Shown one piece after another: positions 12,501-23,598 of a stretch of 64,000 nucleotides of DNA; within the stretch, counting starts at the first letter, position 1; each line of letters begins with the position of its first letter. Source of the DNA: Copromyces sp. CBS 386.78. Taxonomy: Eukaryota; Ascomycota; Sordariomycetes; Sordariales; Sordariaceae. The translations under genes were made by a program, and so were the position numbers. The stretch spans positions 124,001-188,000 of the forward strand of contig MU839092.1 in assembly GCA_030685235.1 (NCBI GenBank). The letters run 5' to 3'. The notes under the pieces were generated by a model. It was not told the origin of the DNA. It was given only the letters and a program-made list of their open reading frames with translations, and made no database searches.

Positions 12501-14120
12501 CATCTCACAACACATAGCACATCCAACTTTCCGAGCCTTTCACCAAGGAATTTGCAGAAGCACTTTTACCAAGTGGTCAACAATTGCCGGGAAACTCCTT
12601 TTCGCAACTCAGCTGGCCCAAAAGGGGGCTTTTTGGGTGAATTGCTGTGTTCTGGGTTGCAGAGAACGTTTGCTTGCGGAATGTATCTTGAGAAGAAAAG
12701 AGGTCTGTGCAACTTCCGAAACGGGTTAGTTTTTGGGACCTGGATAGCGACCCCCCTCTTGGCACCTTTGCAAAGCTTTCGTTTCCAAACTGAAGCTCCT
12801 CTGCCAAGCCTCCCACCGTTACGTTTGGTGCTTGGCTTTGTCTCTTGTTGTCTCTATTGACGCCCTTGACGCCCTGTTTCGAGCCTTTCATCAGGCGTAC
12901 AGGGCCTCCTTTGTCTCTTCGATATCCACTGAAGGGGAGGTCGGGAACGAATGATCAGCTAGCGGACAATTGTTGATGGACATGACCCGCTGCATGGGAG
13001 AGGGCATCTGCGCTTTGTTGGCAGATTCTGAAGATTGATTATTCTTTTTATTGCTTTCCAGTGGATGGAGAGATGGAGTGGGAACCGGAGCCCGCTCGCT
13101 GGAACTTCGGATTGGAGCACCTGTCTTTCTGGAGCTTCTGTTGAAAGAGGGTGGTACTCGCACTGGTACGTATCTATCCGACATCCAATCGCCGGGACAC
13201 CGTCGAAAGCCGTTCACGGGCAGAAAGACCCACGGCAGGAGAAGCGAAAGAAGTTCAGATTGTCAGGGAGTCAGGGGGTTCCGACTTCGCCGGAGGAGGT
13301 CGGGTCGGGTCCCTCGATCTTCTCTAAAAACACAAGCTGGGCTCCATCACAGCGCCGCTCCGTCCTTGTGGCACCTCACTGCACTGGGACTCTCATGGTG
13401 GCACTTCACCGTAGAGTGATGTGATAACAGCCAGAGATCAGCTGTGATCTCGGTGAGCCAAGCATGGCCAAGAAAACCACGACTCGGGGCATTTGTTCCA
13501 CCTTCAGGAGACGGTAAAGAGATGTTGCTGTTATTCAGGAGCCCCGTTCAGAAGGCCGGACAACGGAGGACTGAACAGAACGGAGGCTGGTAGGTATAGG
13601 GGATGCCGTCCGGTGCGCAGCTCAACAACGGCGGGCAAACTCTCTTGAAGCTACCAGTTTGACAATGGAAATGCGACAGACGGGAATCCCAATGGATCCA
13701 ATCACGTCCACGCCAATTTCTGACACCCCAACCATCCCATGTTTCTTGCGAGAGAGAGAGTCCGTGCACGCCCCTATACTGGGCTGTGGTAATCGACTTC
13801 GTCATTCTTTCAAGTTTTCTTGTATCTTGGATTTTGTGCGTGGTCATGAAAATCCTGACAACATTCAGCTTCATGCTGCTGCGTGGGTGTCGGGCGTAAG
13901 GCCTGGGCATAACATCTACACCCGCGTTATGCGCAGCGTCAGCCTTGTACTGTAGTGACGAAATTGTCATGGAAATGGGGAGGTTCTTGTTGCTCGCCAT
14001 CAGCAGGTTTTGCGCAGCAGAGATCTGGGGACCCCCCCACCCCCTCTCTCACGTTGACCCCGTACAAACAGGCTACAGTAAAATCACTCTACAGGGACTC
14101 CCTTCTCTCGCCGGCTGCCG

Positions 14121-14232
14121 TACTCGTGTGTGCTCGAATCGCCTGTCACACCCCCTGTGCATTCGCGATTCAATGCACCAGACCCAATGCTGGCGCATTG
14201 GGTCTGAAGGGCGATTCGAGCCCAGACGAGTA
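14121..14232. repeat. cloverleaf-like foldback element
   Basis: Nested inverted repeats fold into an outer stem of 7 bp (TACTCGT 14121-14127 with ACGAGTA 14226-14232) continued by 12 bp (14132-14143 with 14210-14221). Inside are two separate hairpin arms: 7 bp with an 8-nt loop (14157-14163 with 14172-14178) and 11 bp with a 4-nt loop (14180-14190 with 14195-14205). The right strand of the outer stem contains GATTCGAGCCC, which resembles a tRNA B box, but there is no A box or acceptor stem, so it is not a tRNA. A foldback transposable-element relic or a structured transcript are both possible. Confidence 0.7.
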
Positions 14233-14404
14233 GACCTTGCAGAGAGACGTTCGATTTTTCTTTCCGCGTCTCCCATCTTTTTGGCAAAAAGCTTCGGAGG
14301 CTTCATGCTGGTGCGCAGATGGAAGCTACACTACTGTACCCCAAAAAGCAATTTTGCATGAGGTAGGGATAAGTTTGCGAAATGATTTGTGTTAGGGTCT
14401 CACC

Positions 14405-14743
14405 TACCGTATAATCTCGCGAAATTCGATTTCGGGAAACCGCTTTTCAGGCACATATATGCCATTTTCCTGCCCGATGCCAGGCATATGTATGCCTGCC
14501 AACTTGGGTGGGGGAGATGTGTTGCCACCACGGAGCACTGTAAATTCAAAATTATTATTTCCAGTCTATGCCCTATCTTTTTCCCTTATTAGTCTGGCTA
14601 GGACTGGAGGGTGGGGCGCTAGATTTTACCCTCCTTTACAGAGGGTACGGTTGGCACATATGCTGTAATATGTGCTTAAATCTGTACGTAAATGTGCCTA
14701 AAAAGCGGTTTCCCGAAAACGAATTTCCCGAGATTATACGGTA
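14405..14743. mobile_element. MITE with ~50-bp terminal inverted repeats, TA-flanked
   Basis: The ends are near-perfect inverted copies: CCGTATAATCTCG starts the left end (14407) and its complement CGAGATTATACGG closes the right end (14741). Similarity continues inward about 50 bp, through the GGGAAACCGCTTTT block, with about four mismatches. Both ends are flanked by TA (14405-14406 and 14742-14743), the target duplication typical of Tc1/mariner-type elements. The internal 240 bp have no coding capacity, with further small inverted repeats around GGCATATGTATGCC. It is not AT-degraded, so it has escaped or predates heavy RIP. Confidence 0.8.
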
Positions 14744-16197
14744 CCACCGTATGCCCAACCAGCATCAGAAAGTGACATGCCAACTGAAATATCTCTACCC
14801 ATCTCGTTTTCGGGTGTCGTACACGTAGACGGGTTGCCAGCGAGACAGTTACCTGCAGAAGGCTTGCAGCTGACTGTTTGAACCACAAGCTCACAAGACT
14901 CAGTCATGTCAGTGTCTGTCATCCCGGAAGGAGTTCCCCTATGCAACTGTCCGCAGACAGCAAAAACGGGGCAAAGTGTTTGGCTGACATGCAGTATCAT
15001 GAACATTCCGCTTCATCAGCTTTTTTACCCCCTCTAGCGAGCCTATCGTTCGTGGAGTAGCCAAGATGGAAGTCATATCCCACACTCTGCCTATAAGCAC
15101 CAACCTGATCTCATCTCAATGATTATAGAAACTGTACGCCGGTTTAGACTAGAGTACAAATAAGCCCAAAAGGGCGCCTGTGGACCCCTATAGACAAATC
15201 TTGCAATACTGAAGGAAAGTTCATGACACGCTGATATTTGGACGACCAAGAGGGTACTAGAGGCGAGATAGGCAACCGTGGCCGTATGATGAGGAGCTTT
15301 AGGAGGATCAAGGAAGAGGATACCAGCGGACAAAAGGGAACCGATGCCCGTTCTGATGTCTACTTTGGTCGTGGAACTTGTCATCATCAGAATCCGAGTT
15401 CAGCGACGTCTTGAGAAACTCACATCTCCACTTTCCCTCTGGTACGCTTCCCTCTCGCCTGTCCACGCTACGGCTCGTGGGCTCCTCCTCTGGGAGAACC
15501 GCTGGATGTGGAGGCTGGTTCCGTTATTGACGTTTGTTTAATAAACGTTGCATTTGACTTTGGGGGTGGACACTGGCGATGTGACCCTCCGCACAACTAC
15601 GTGCTGCGTATACCCAAAACGACTAAGCCGCCGGCCGGTCTTCAACGCTAGCCTGCGTGGGACTGACTCTGACTGTGACAGCCACATTCCGAAGGTGTCG
15701 TTGCTGTTGTCGTTCGTGTTCGACTCAATATTGCCTGTGCTGAAGCGAAAGGATGGAAGCGCACAACGCATCCATTGCGGGCACCAGTCATCCCGAAGCT
15801 CAACGCGGCCAATCAGTCAGCATTGCGAATAACGTTATGGAAGGTGTCAGTCTTGTGTTTCGATGGAAAAGACACCCCACGCTCGCTTGATGGGAGAATG
15901 AAACGAAACACCCGGTATATGGCACCTGACCCCGCATTCCGAAAGGGATCGCATGGCCGGAGATTTTGGTTGAAGACAGATTTGGAAATCCGACGGGAGA
16001 TCAGACAGAACCAGACGATCAGGTTGCGCGACAAGTGTTCCTCAGCCTCTTCTTCCGAAACCGCCATGCTGAGGTCCAGGCTGAGCTGCCAATCCTCTTC
16101 CATCGACCACCGCTGATCGGATGGCTTACGTTTGATGAGCAAGCACCAAATTTTCAAAAGTGCGCCATGCGCTCGACAGGCGCTTCGAAGAGTGGCC

Positions 16198-16206
16198 AAA
16201 TCCAAC
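16198..16206. repeat. left target site duplication (9 bp)
   Basis: AAATCCAAC here is repeated exactly at 20318-20326, immediately outside the two inverted ends of the AT-rich transposon. Confidence 0.85.
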
Positions 16207-16287
16207 CGAAAAGGCTAGCTAGCTAGTCCCGAAATGCTCCCTAGCTAGTCCCCCCCACATTTTATCGCTGAATAAACTAGTACACCG
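16207..16287 (+). repeat. left terminal inverted repeat
   Basis: About 80 bp pairing with 20317-20235 apart from single-base indels in the A-run and C-run. Every substitution relative to the right end is A versus G or T versus C, with A/T in this copy, so this end is the more heavily RIP-mutated one. Confidence 0.8.
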
Positions 16288-19200
16288 CTAAATCGATAGC
16301 CGCGCATCACTACATTTACGTCGTTATCGTTATTCTTGTACATAAGGTTATTCAGAGTTATTAATCCAATTAATTATCTATTATAGAGGGTATTAATACG
16401 GTTACTACCATTATAATTGCTATCCCCTATATTGGCCCTATTACTACTATACTTACTATTAATACCTAGAGTATACGTACCCACTTTAATTTTAATGCCC
16501 GTTATATAAATATTGTTTAGAATATTAGAGAAGTCTTATTATATATCCCTATAAATATATTAAAAGTATTAGAGGCGGTACTATAGGGGTTAGAGTTCGC
16601 TTATATTATATTATTAATATAATTTATCCTTCTCTTTACTATTAATTAGAGGGCGGCGGACCGTCCTAATATTAAAATAGTTGTTTAATAGGAATTGGTA
16701 CCTTATAATTAAATTAACTAAAATTAGTAGGAATTAGTATATAATTATAAAATTACTATTACTAAATTAGCGGTTGCTATTAAATTAGCGGCTACTATTA
16801 AATTTGGGGATGGGGAGATAGGGAGGGTACTAAAGCTTTCTATAAGGGAATTAGAAGGTAAAAGGGAAAGGGTAAAGGAAAGGGAGGGGGTACTATAGTA
16901 GTTAGAGCCGTTATTAGCAGCGCTTATAGTATTAATATTCTTTATAAAGCGATATTTTTTATAAAGTTTTAATAAAATACTTTAAAATCTATTCGAATAA
17001 ACGATACTTCCTTTCTTATTAATTCTTACGTTGCCGCTCGTTAAGTACTTCCTTTATTGCCTTTACTTCTACCGCGGGGCTATTTTTGGCGGCGAAGTAT
17101 AGAAGCTAATACTTTCCCCCTTATATTTCGTAGTATTATCCGGCGAGGGCCCGCCTTATCTTCGTCGTAAGAAAGTATATAGTTGTTATTATATCGATCG
17201 CGGTCGATAAATGCGGTAGGTTAGGTAGGTAAGGTTTAATTATCTTTTAGATTACGCGGTTCGTAAATTTCCGGGTTTATAAGATTACGCCCCGTTATTT
17301 TATATATATATTTTATAAAGTCTGGGTCGGGGATAATTATTTTACGTCGGCGGCTAAGTAAGGCAATAGGGTTTTAGATTGTATAAGTATAGTATTTAGC
17401 TTCTATTATTGAATTATTTAATTATTAATATATATTTACGTCCTCCTTAAATAACGCTAATAGTAGATCTATTTATAGTAGTTTTAATATAAAGTATTTA
17501 TAAGGGAGGTTATATTACGTAGTAAATTCCCCTTTATACGTAACGTTTAAATTTTAATTTAAATTTCGAAGCTAATTGTTATAAATATAATGGTATTAAT
17601 ACTAAAGAAGTTTGAGGGTATATAATATAATTTATATAAATAATTAATTATTTTTATAGGTGTATTTATTTATATAATAATAAAAAATAGTATTTTTACT
17701 TACTTTTAATACTAAATCTTCAAATATCTTTACTTTCTTATACTTAAATAAAACTTCTTATTTCGCTTTAGTATATTTAGACTTGAATTCCTATTGTTAT
17801 AAGCGGTAGGTAGACCGTATATATTTATATAATTGATCTAGCGACGAGAAACGGTTTTTGAGGAGGCGTTTAATAATTTTATATATAGATTCGATTCGGC
17901 TAGTTGCTTTAATACTATAATTTCTATACTTCGAAATTACGTAATTACTAAATTCGTTAATTTATAGGAGGTAATATTTATAAAGGTATAAAAAGAGTAT
18001 TATAATAAACGACGGTTAATTAATAGTAAAATAAAAAAAATACGAGTGAAAAAAGTATATAATTTATTATAGAGGGGGGGAACTTACGGATTTACTGCCT
18101 AAATTCGTTAACTATTAATTACTATACCCTTTTAAAATAACTTTTGTTATTAATGTAAATTATTTACTTCTATACTTTTTGAAACCCTTTATAAAAGTCT
18201 TAATAAAATCGACGAATTAAATTAAAAGTAGGGATATTACGGTTGTATAGAATAATAATTTTAGTTGGCGGTTTATTAATTTATTTTGCGAATTCTTTAC
18301 TTATCGTTTGGCTATTATATAAGGATAGTAGCGATAGTAGTATTTTCGATTTCTTTTGGGTCGTCCTCTTCTAGGTTATCGTCGAAATATTTATTAGGTT
18401 TACTATCTTTAATAATAGTAGCGGGGTTATAATATAATAGAGGATTAGGCCTATTACTATTTAAATCCCGAATAGTTAGTAGGGGATTTAGTAAATTAAT
18501 ACCGGGGATTAGTTTAGCGCCCCCTAATTAAACCTATTTCTTTTTAATATAATAGTTTACGTTTTTTATAATGTATTAAATATATAATTAATATAGGACG
18601 TTTAAGTAAATAGCGATAGTAGCCTTTTTAAATCCTTTATTAAAATCGCTAATAATTATATTTGGGTTAGTAATTTCGTAATCCTCTTAGAGCTTCTTTA
18701 AGTAATTAAACTACTATTTAAAGTCTTCCTAATTTTTTTTATTCGAGAGACCGAAGTTAACGTTAAAGTTATAATTTAGCGTATTAATATTAATTATATT
18801 GAAGAGGGGAAGGTTAAAGCAATTAATTTATATAAAAAAAAAGGGAATTAATATAGACTCCTATATAGGGGATGGAATTACTTAGAATTTAAATAGTAGA
18901 TGGATTTATTTATATAATAATAAAAGAGTATATAAAAGTACTAGATTTACTATTTACTTTATATATATTATCGATTAATAATATATAGGGATTTTTCTTC
19001 TATATTTCAATATATTAATCGAAAATCTAGAATATATATATAACCTTATTACTATTATTATACTTAACGAAATATTCGATACTATAGAAATTCTTATATT
19101 ATTCTAGCAAATTAATAAGTATTTTAATCGAAATATAAGGATTATACTTTATACGACGAATATACTATTAAATATTTAATACCTCTTTAGCTGTAATAGG

Positions 19201-20234
19201 GATTCGAAGATTACGTAACTCTTTAAATAAATTATTACGGTTAATATATTAAATAGTAGCGGCATTTTTTTCGTTTACGTTGTCGTAATCTAATGTTCTA
19301 TTAAAGTAATAAGCAATTTAACGGGTAATTATTCTAACGATATTAAATAACTATTCGATAATAATATTAATAGCTTCTTTATAATTATAATATACTTATT
19401 ATCGATAAAATAAATTGCCGGCGAAGTTGGCAATATTAATATTGTAATTATAGGAATTATTAATCTTTTTAGTAAACTATTAATTGCCCTGCCTTTTCCG
19501 TAATACGATTTTTATTTAATAAGGATAATTGAAGCGTTTTAAAATAGTATTTCGAATACTTTACCTAATTACTATATAAATACGGCTGTATATATAACGA
19601 TAATTAATATATTTAATAATAGCCTTATCCCCTTTTTTCCTACTTTTAGTATTACTATATAATATAATTATAAAGCTTTACTATATATAGTAATTTTATA
19701 GTATATTAAAAGTAGCAATTATATTATCGTAGCTAAATAATATAAATAGTAGCCTTACTAATTAGGTAACGTACTCGCTAGGGGATAGTAATTGTATTAT
19801 TAATTTCAATTTCAATTTTAATCGTTGGCGGGGGCGACGGCGGATTAATAGCGATTAGATTTCGGTAAGGGGAATTGTATTCCGTTTAAGAATAATTATT
19901 CAAATTAGAATTAATGGTATTTTAGTTGGGGATTCTGGTAAAGTCCCGTTAGTACTAATTATTTCGCGTCGGATATAAAGTTGACTTACTAAGTTAAATA
20001 CGAATAGGGTATGCGAAAATATAGCGACCGATAAATATAATACAATATAGCGAGTTCGATAATATTCTACGAAATAACGATAAAAATAACGAAATAATTA
20101 TTCAAAAAATTGTATAGCGGTAGAGTAAAGTCTAGCAATAGTTTTATTTAATTATACAAAACTAACGATCGTTAATAGACTACGCAATAGTAGCGGCGGT
20201 TAGGCAACGGTATGTTAATTGGCTAAGTATAGTG

Positions 20235-20317
20235 TGGTGTGCTGGCTTACTCAGCGATAAAATGTGGGGGGGGACTAGCCAGGGAGCATTTCGGGACTAG
20301 CCAGCTAGCCTTTTTCG
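20235..20317 (-). repeat. right terminal inverted repeat
   Basis: Complement of the left end. It retains GCTGGCT and CCAGCACACC where the left copy has GCTAGCT and CTAGTACACC, so it is closer to the unmutated element end. Confidence 0.8.
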
Positions 20318-20326
20318 AAATCCAAC
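20318..20326. repeat. right target site duplication (9 bp)
   Basis: AAATCCAAC, identical to 16198-16206. Confidence 0.85.
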
Positions 20327-22160
20327 GCCTTCGATAAGAGCACGTTCCGACAGTTAGGGCGGTGAAGCAAGAGGTTGGATCTTGTGTTACCGCACCGGTT
20401 GGATGGCGTTGGATGTCAGAGAGATGGCTGCTCCCATCCAACAGAGGGTGGGTAGTGTCACTATCTCGAAGAAGAGTAAGGGCCCCCAATATCAAAAACA
20501 GACATCCCGAAGGCCCCTATCCATTTCACCTCGGCTCGTGACGAATTCGAGCCCACATTTCCAGTTGTCTTTTTGTGAGCCTCATGTTGCTTCGTTGTTC
20601 GGAGGCAACCGAATCAAGTGCCGATCCTAGTGAATTTGCACCTGAGGCGCGAGAAGCAAGCGTTTCTTGGCAGAGTTGTTTCAACAACTTGAAAGGCCCA
20701 TTGGGTGAACTACACGCTACCCATCTGGTCACGCCTGACTGTCGGGCTCAGGAAAAAGAGTTTGATATCGCGGGCCCCGAGACAAACCGGCCCTTGTGTG
20801 CGCTTGGCTGTGATAGTCCTTTTGGCAAGGCGACAAAGTTGGCAGAAGCAGCTTTTTGGCGATGAAGTGGTTGGCAAAGGCATGGGAGGAGACGTTAAGC
20901 GTGCGGCTCGCATGGCCTGACTTGTGCATAACACTGCATTCATCCATGCCAAAGCAGGAAAGGTCGGTCTTGTCGGGGGAGGATCGACATGTAGTGTTGC
21001 GCATTCCGGGACGGATTTGGCGATTCCCAGTCATTTTGACTCCCTGTGGTTGGACCCGACCCCTCCTCATTAGCCCTATGGACCCTTGGTGCAATGGCTG
21101 CATGAGAATCTCGGTCGCTGTCCGATGGCATACGATTGCGATGGCGTGGATGGATTCCAATGAGGGATTAAGAAAGGCCACGGGGTCCAATGTGCACGTA
21201 TCATGGGAATAGCAGAATAGTTTGTGATATGATAGTCGTTGTTGTCGGTGCCCTCCAACATGGGGAACATGGGGAAACTCGAGATGCTCGGTGACAAGCG
21301 TGGTGAAGCCATCAGGATCGGAGACCGGCCAGAGGAGATCATGAGCCCAAAGTCGAAGCGCTGACACACCCAGGACGCCTAAACGAGATATCAAGCATTC
21401 AGCCCAAACTTCAATGAAGTTTAACTTGCCGGTATTGAACCTGCTGAGGTCCTTAGTCCTTTTGATGTCGCACCGCATATGTTATGCGCTTGAGGTTATT
21501 TTATGATTTGCGACTACCGAATGTAGAACAACGTGAAGATGCAGAGAACGAAGTTGTGAAAGTGAGAAATGACATGGCAGGTTTGAGATGTGCCGTTGTT
21601 GCAATGGTGTTGGTGAATGTTCATGATACTTGTGTTGACCAGGTGCAGGTGAGCCAAAGGCCAGGCAGCCGTTTTTCAACTTCGCAAAACGGAGCCAGTG
21701 GGAGCTTGGTCAGCTTCGCCGTCGCTCTGTTCGGAAGGTGGTTTGTGCTCCGCTGTCGGCGGAACGATGACATGGGCGTGTGTCGAACAATGTGGATGTG
21801 TTTTGGACGAAAGCTTCGATAGACCGATAAAACTGATTTCTCGTGGTCTTGGCGCGCAAAATGTTAAGTCGGTGTGTCGTCTCCTTTTTTGTTGCATCAT
21901 CGAAGAACGGGAGTTTCCGCAGAGCCAAGAACCATCCCGAGCGTGCCCGACGTCAAGGCTCTTTCTTTGCCAAGCTCCCTCTAAAGCTCTCGGAGAACGG
22001 GCCCCGCACAAACATTATTCCTTGTTCCCGGATCCCGGCTAAGCGAATTTGAGGTCGGTACTCCATACTAGCATTGGGCCATTGGCAAAACTGCTTGACG
22101 ACGGAACGACCGATCGCGACAACGACGACGGCCTGCCCTCAGTTGAGACCGCATATCACC
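20327..22160. other. intergenic between the transposon and atp-16
   Basis: Normal-composition sequence of 1.8 kb. A 249-codon minus-strand ORF (21478-20729) has no recognisable domain and Cys/His/Arg-rich random-looking composition, so it is not called. The last few hundred bases should hold the atp-16 promoter and leader. Confidence 0.45.
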
Positions 22161-23021
22161 ATGAACTCCCTCCGTATTGCTCGTGCCGCCCTCCGGGTGC
22201 GCCCCACTGCCGTCCGCGCTCCCCTCCAGCGCAGAGGCTATGCTGAGGCCGTCGCCGACAAGGCATGTTGATGTTCCAGAAAAGTCCCAAGCTCCCGTAT
22301 CGTTATCATAGCTCTAACTGTTGTCGCATGTCATGTAGATCAAGCTCAGCCTTTCCCTCCCTCACCAGGTACGGCTGCGACCATGTCCGATCGATGCTCG
22401 ACTGCGCCCATCAGATGCCACCTTGACATGTGCCTGAGAATGCCATCATGGTCCAGCACCGTGCTGACGAGTTATTGCCGCATATAGGCCATCTACAAGT
22501 CCCAGGATGTCGTCCAGGTCAACATGGCCGCCGTCTCCGGTGAGATGGGTGTCCTCGCCAACCACGTTCCCTCCATCGAGCAGCTGAAGCCCGGCCTTGT
22601 CGAGGTTATCGAGGAGAGCGGCAGCAACAAGCAGTACTTCCGTACGTCATAGTCCTCCGCAAACACAGCTGCAGCGGCAGCACCAACAACAGATTACGCC
22701 CATATCAAGAGTACCCTTTGGGCTTACACGAGGTGTTATAGTTTCCGGTGGCTTTGCCGTTGTCCAGCCCGGCTCCAAGCTCAGCATCAACGCCGTTGAG
22801 GGTTACGCCCTTGAGGATTTCAGCGCCGAGGCCGTTCGTGCCCAGATTGCCGAGGCCCAGAAGATTGTCAGCGGCGGTGGTAGCCAGCAGGACATCGCTG
22901 AGGCCCAGGTTGAGCTCGAGGTAAGTTCAGGAGACGGACAGTTGGGTGCGGTTCCGCCGTATGTGTTGTTACTAACAAGATGACGTAGGTCCTCGAGTCC
23001 CTCCAGGCCGTTCTCAAATAG
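22161..23021 (+). CDS. atp-16: mitochondrial F1Fo ATP synthase delta subunit
   Basis: Five exons (22161-22262, 22339-22368, 22488-22641, 22742-22920, 22989-23021) join to 165 aa. The N-terminus MNSLRIARAALRVRPTAV is a basic amphipathic presequence, probably cleaved near RRGYAEA. The mature protein has the beta-sandwich signature (VNMAAVSGEMGVLANHVPSI and VSGGFAVVQPGSKLSINAVE) and the helical C-terminal region ending ESLQAVLK. This is the mitochondrial delta subunit (bacterial epsilon homologue), part of the central rotor stalk with gamma and epsilon, coupling proton flow to ATP synthesis on the matrix side. The first intron begins GC rather than GT; no GT donor nearby keeps the frame. Exon 2 is only 30 nt. 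Confidence 0.96.
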
Positions 23022-23598
23022 ATGTGTCATCATCCTTAATCCTACCTCATTGTAGCATACACCGAGATTCCCTATCTTAGTTAAGGAGAGACCGTTTGAA
23101 CATGCTGCTTTGAGTGTGCACAGATATTGTCTGTTCTAAGGCACTAGTGATCGGTCATCGTGACTGCCGCGACTGAGACATCTGATTAACTGATTTTGAG
23201 GAAGGCAGGAACTTGGGTCTCATGAACTACTTCCGCTTGGAAGGGTAAAGTACCTTGGCTCTTACGAACTGACTACCGACAACACAACGTCCAACTCCCC
23301 GCTACAACCTCCACACCTTGCGCCGATTATCTCCACTACCTCAACGCCGATTACCACCACCATCACCCTCTCCCTACGTAACCTACGATGGACATTGTTA
23401 ACCAACCTCTTACCCGACCTGGCGTTCATTTTGTCGCACTCAGCAACTGAAAGCGGCACAGCCCTCGAAGACGCCCATTTATACCCTACGACACCCTCAC
23501 AAGTCACAACCGATTCCGCACAGACGCAACTCAAACTTGTGTCGTTGCCGTTCTGGTCTTTGAAAGGCGCAGGACGGGACATCCGGAGCGGTGATACT
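23022..23598. other. intergenic: atp-16 3' side and next promoter
   Basis: The stretch of 577 bp lies between two plus-strand genes. No gene is seen. The part from about 23280 to 23598 is pyrimidine- and CA-rich, as in many Neurospora leaders. Confidence 0.45.

Larger units (their letters stand above)
9583..16197. other. 6.6 kb without a convincing gene
   Basis: Many short ORFs exist on both strands but none shows a domain, and overlapping frames are equally open. The first kilobase is probably the leader and promoter of the DUF2457-like gene. A minus-strand ORF at 15387-15091 (98 codons, with hydrophobic stretches) is the least random-looking but lacks support. The structured elements at 14121-14232 and 14405-14743 are listed separately. 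The interval ends at the target duplication of the transposon. Confidence 0.45.
16207..20317. mobile_element. RIP-inactivated DNA transposon, Mutator-like (MULE) by structure
   Basis: The element is 4,111 bp. It begins CGAAAAGGCTAGCTAGCTAG and ends with the complement of CGAAAAAGGCTAGCTGGCTA. Inverted similarity runs for about 80 bp, through the block ACATTTTATCGCTGA, and the element is bounded by a perfect 9-bp duplication. Long inverted ends plus a 9-bp duplication are typical of MULEs; hAT elements make 8 bp and mariner makes TA. The interior is extremely AT-rich, rich in TpA and almost without CpA or TpG, so every ORF has been destroyed, as expected from RIP. No transposase motif can be read, so the superfamily rests on end structure alone. 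Confidence 0.85.

Noticed and set aside
15091..15387. 98-codon minus-strand ORF with hydrophobic stretches
   Set aside because: Somewhat protein-like but short, isolated, with a stop just upstream and no recognised family; too weak to list as a gene.
17664..18925. 22-bp identical AT-only stretch at 17664-17685 and 18904-18925
   Set aside because: Both lie in the RIP-degraded element, where low-complexity AT words recur; not enough to claim an internal duplication.
20729..21478. 249-codon minus-strand ORF between the transposon and atp-16
   Set aside because: Long enough to notice, but composition is Cys/His/Arg-rich and random-looking, no domain is visible, and other frames are also open.
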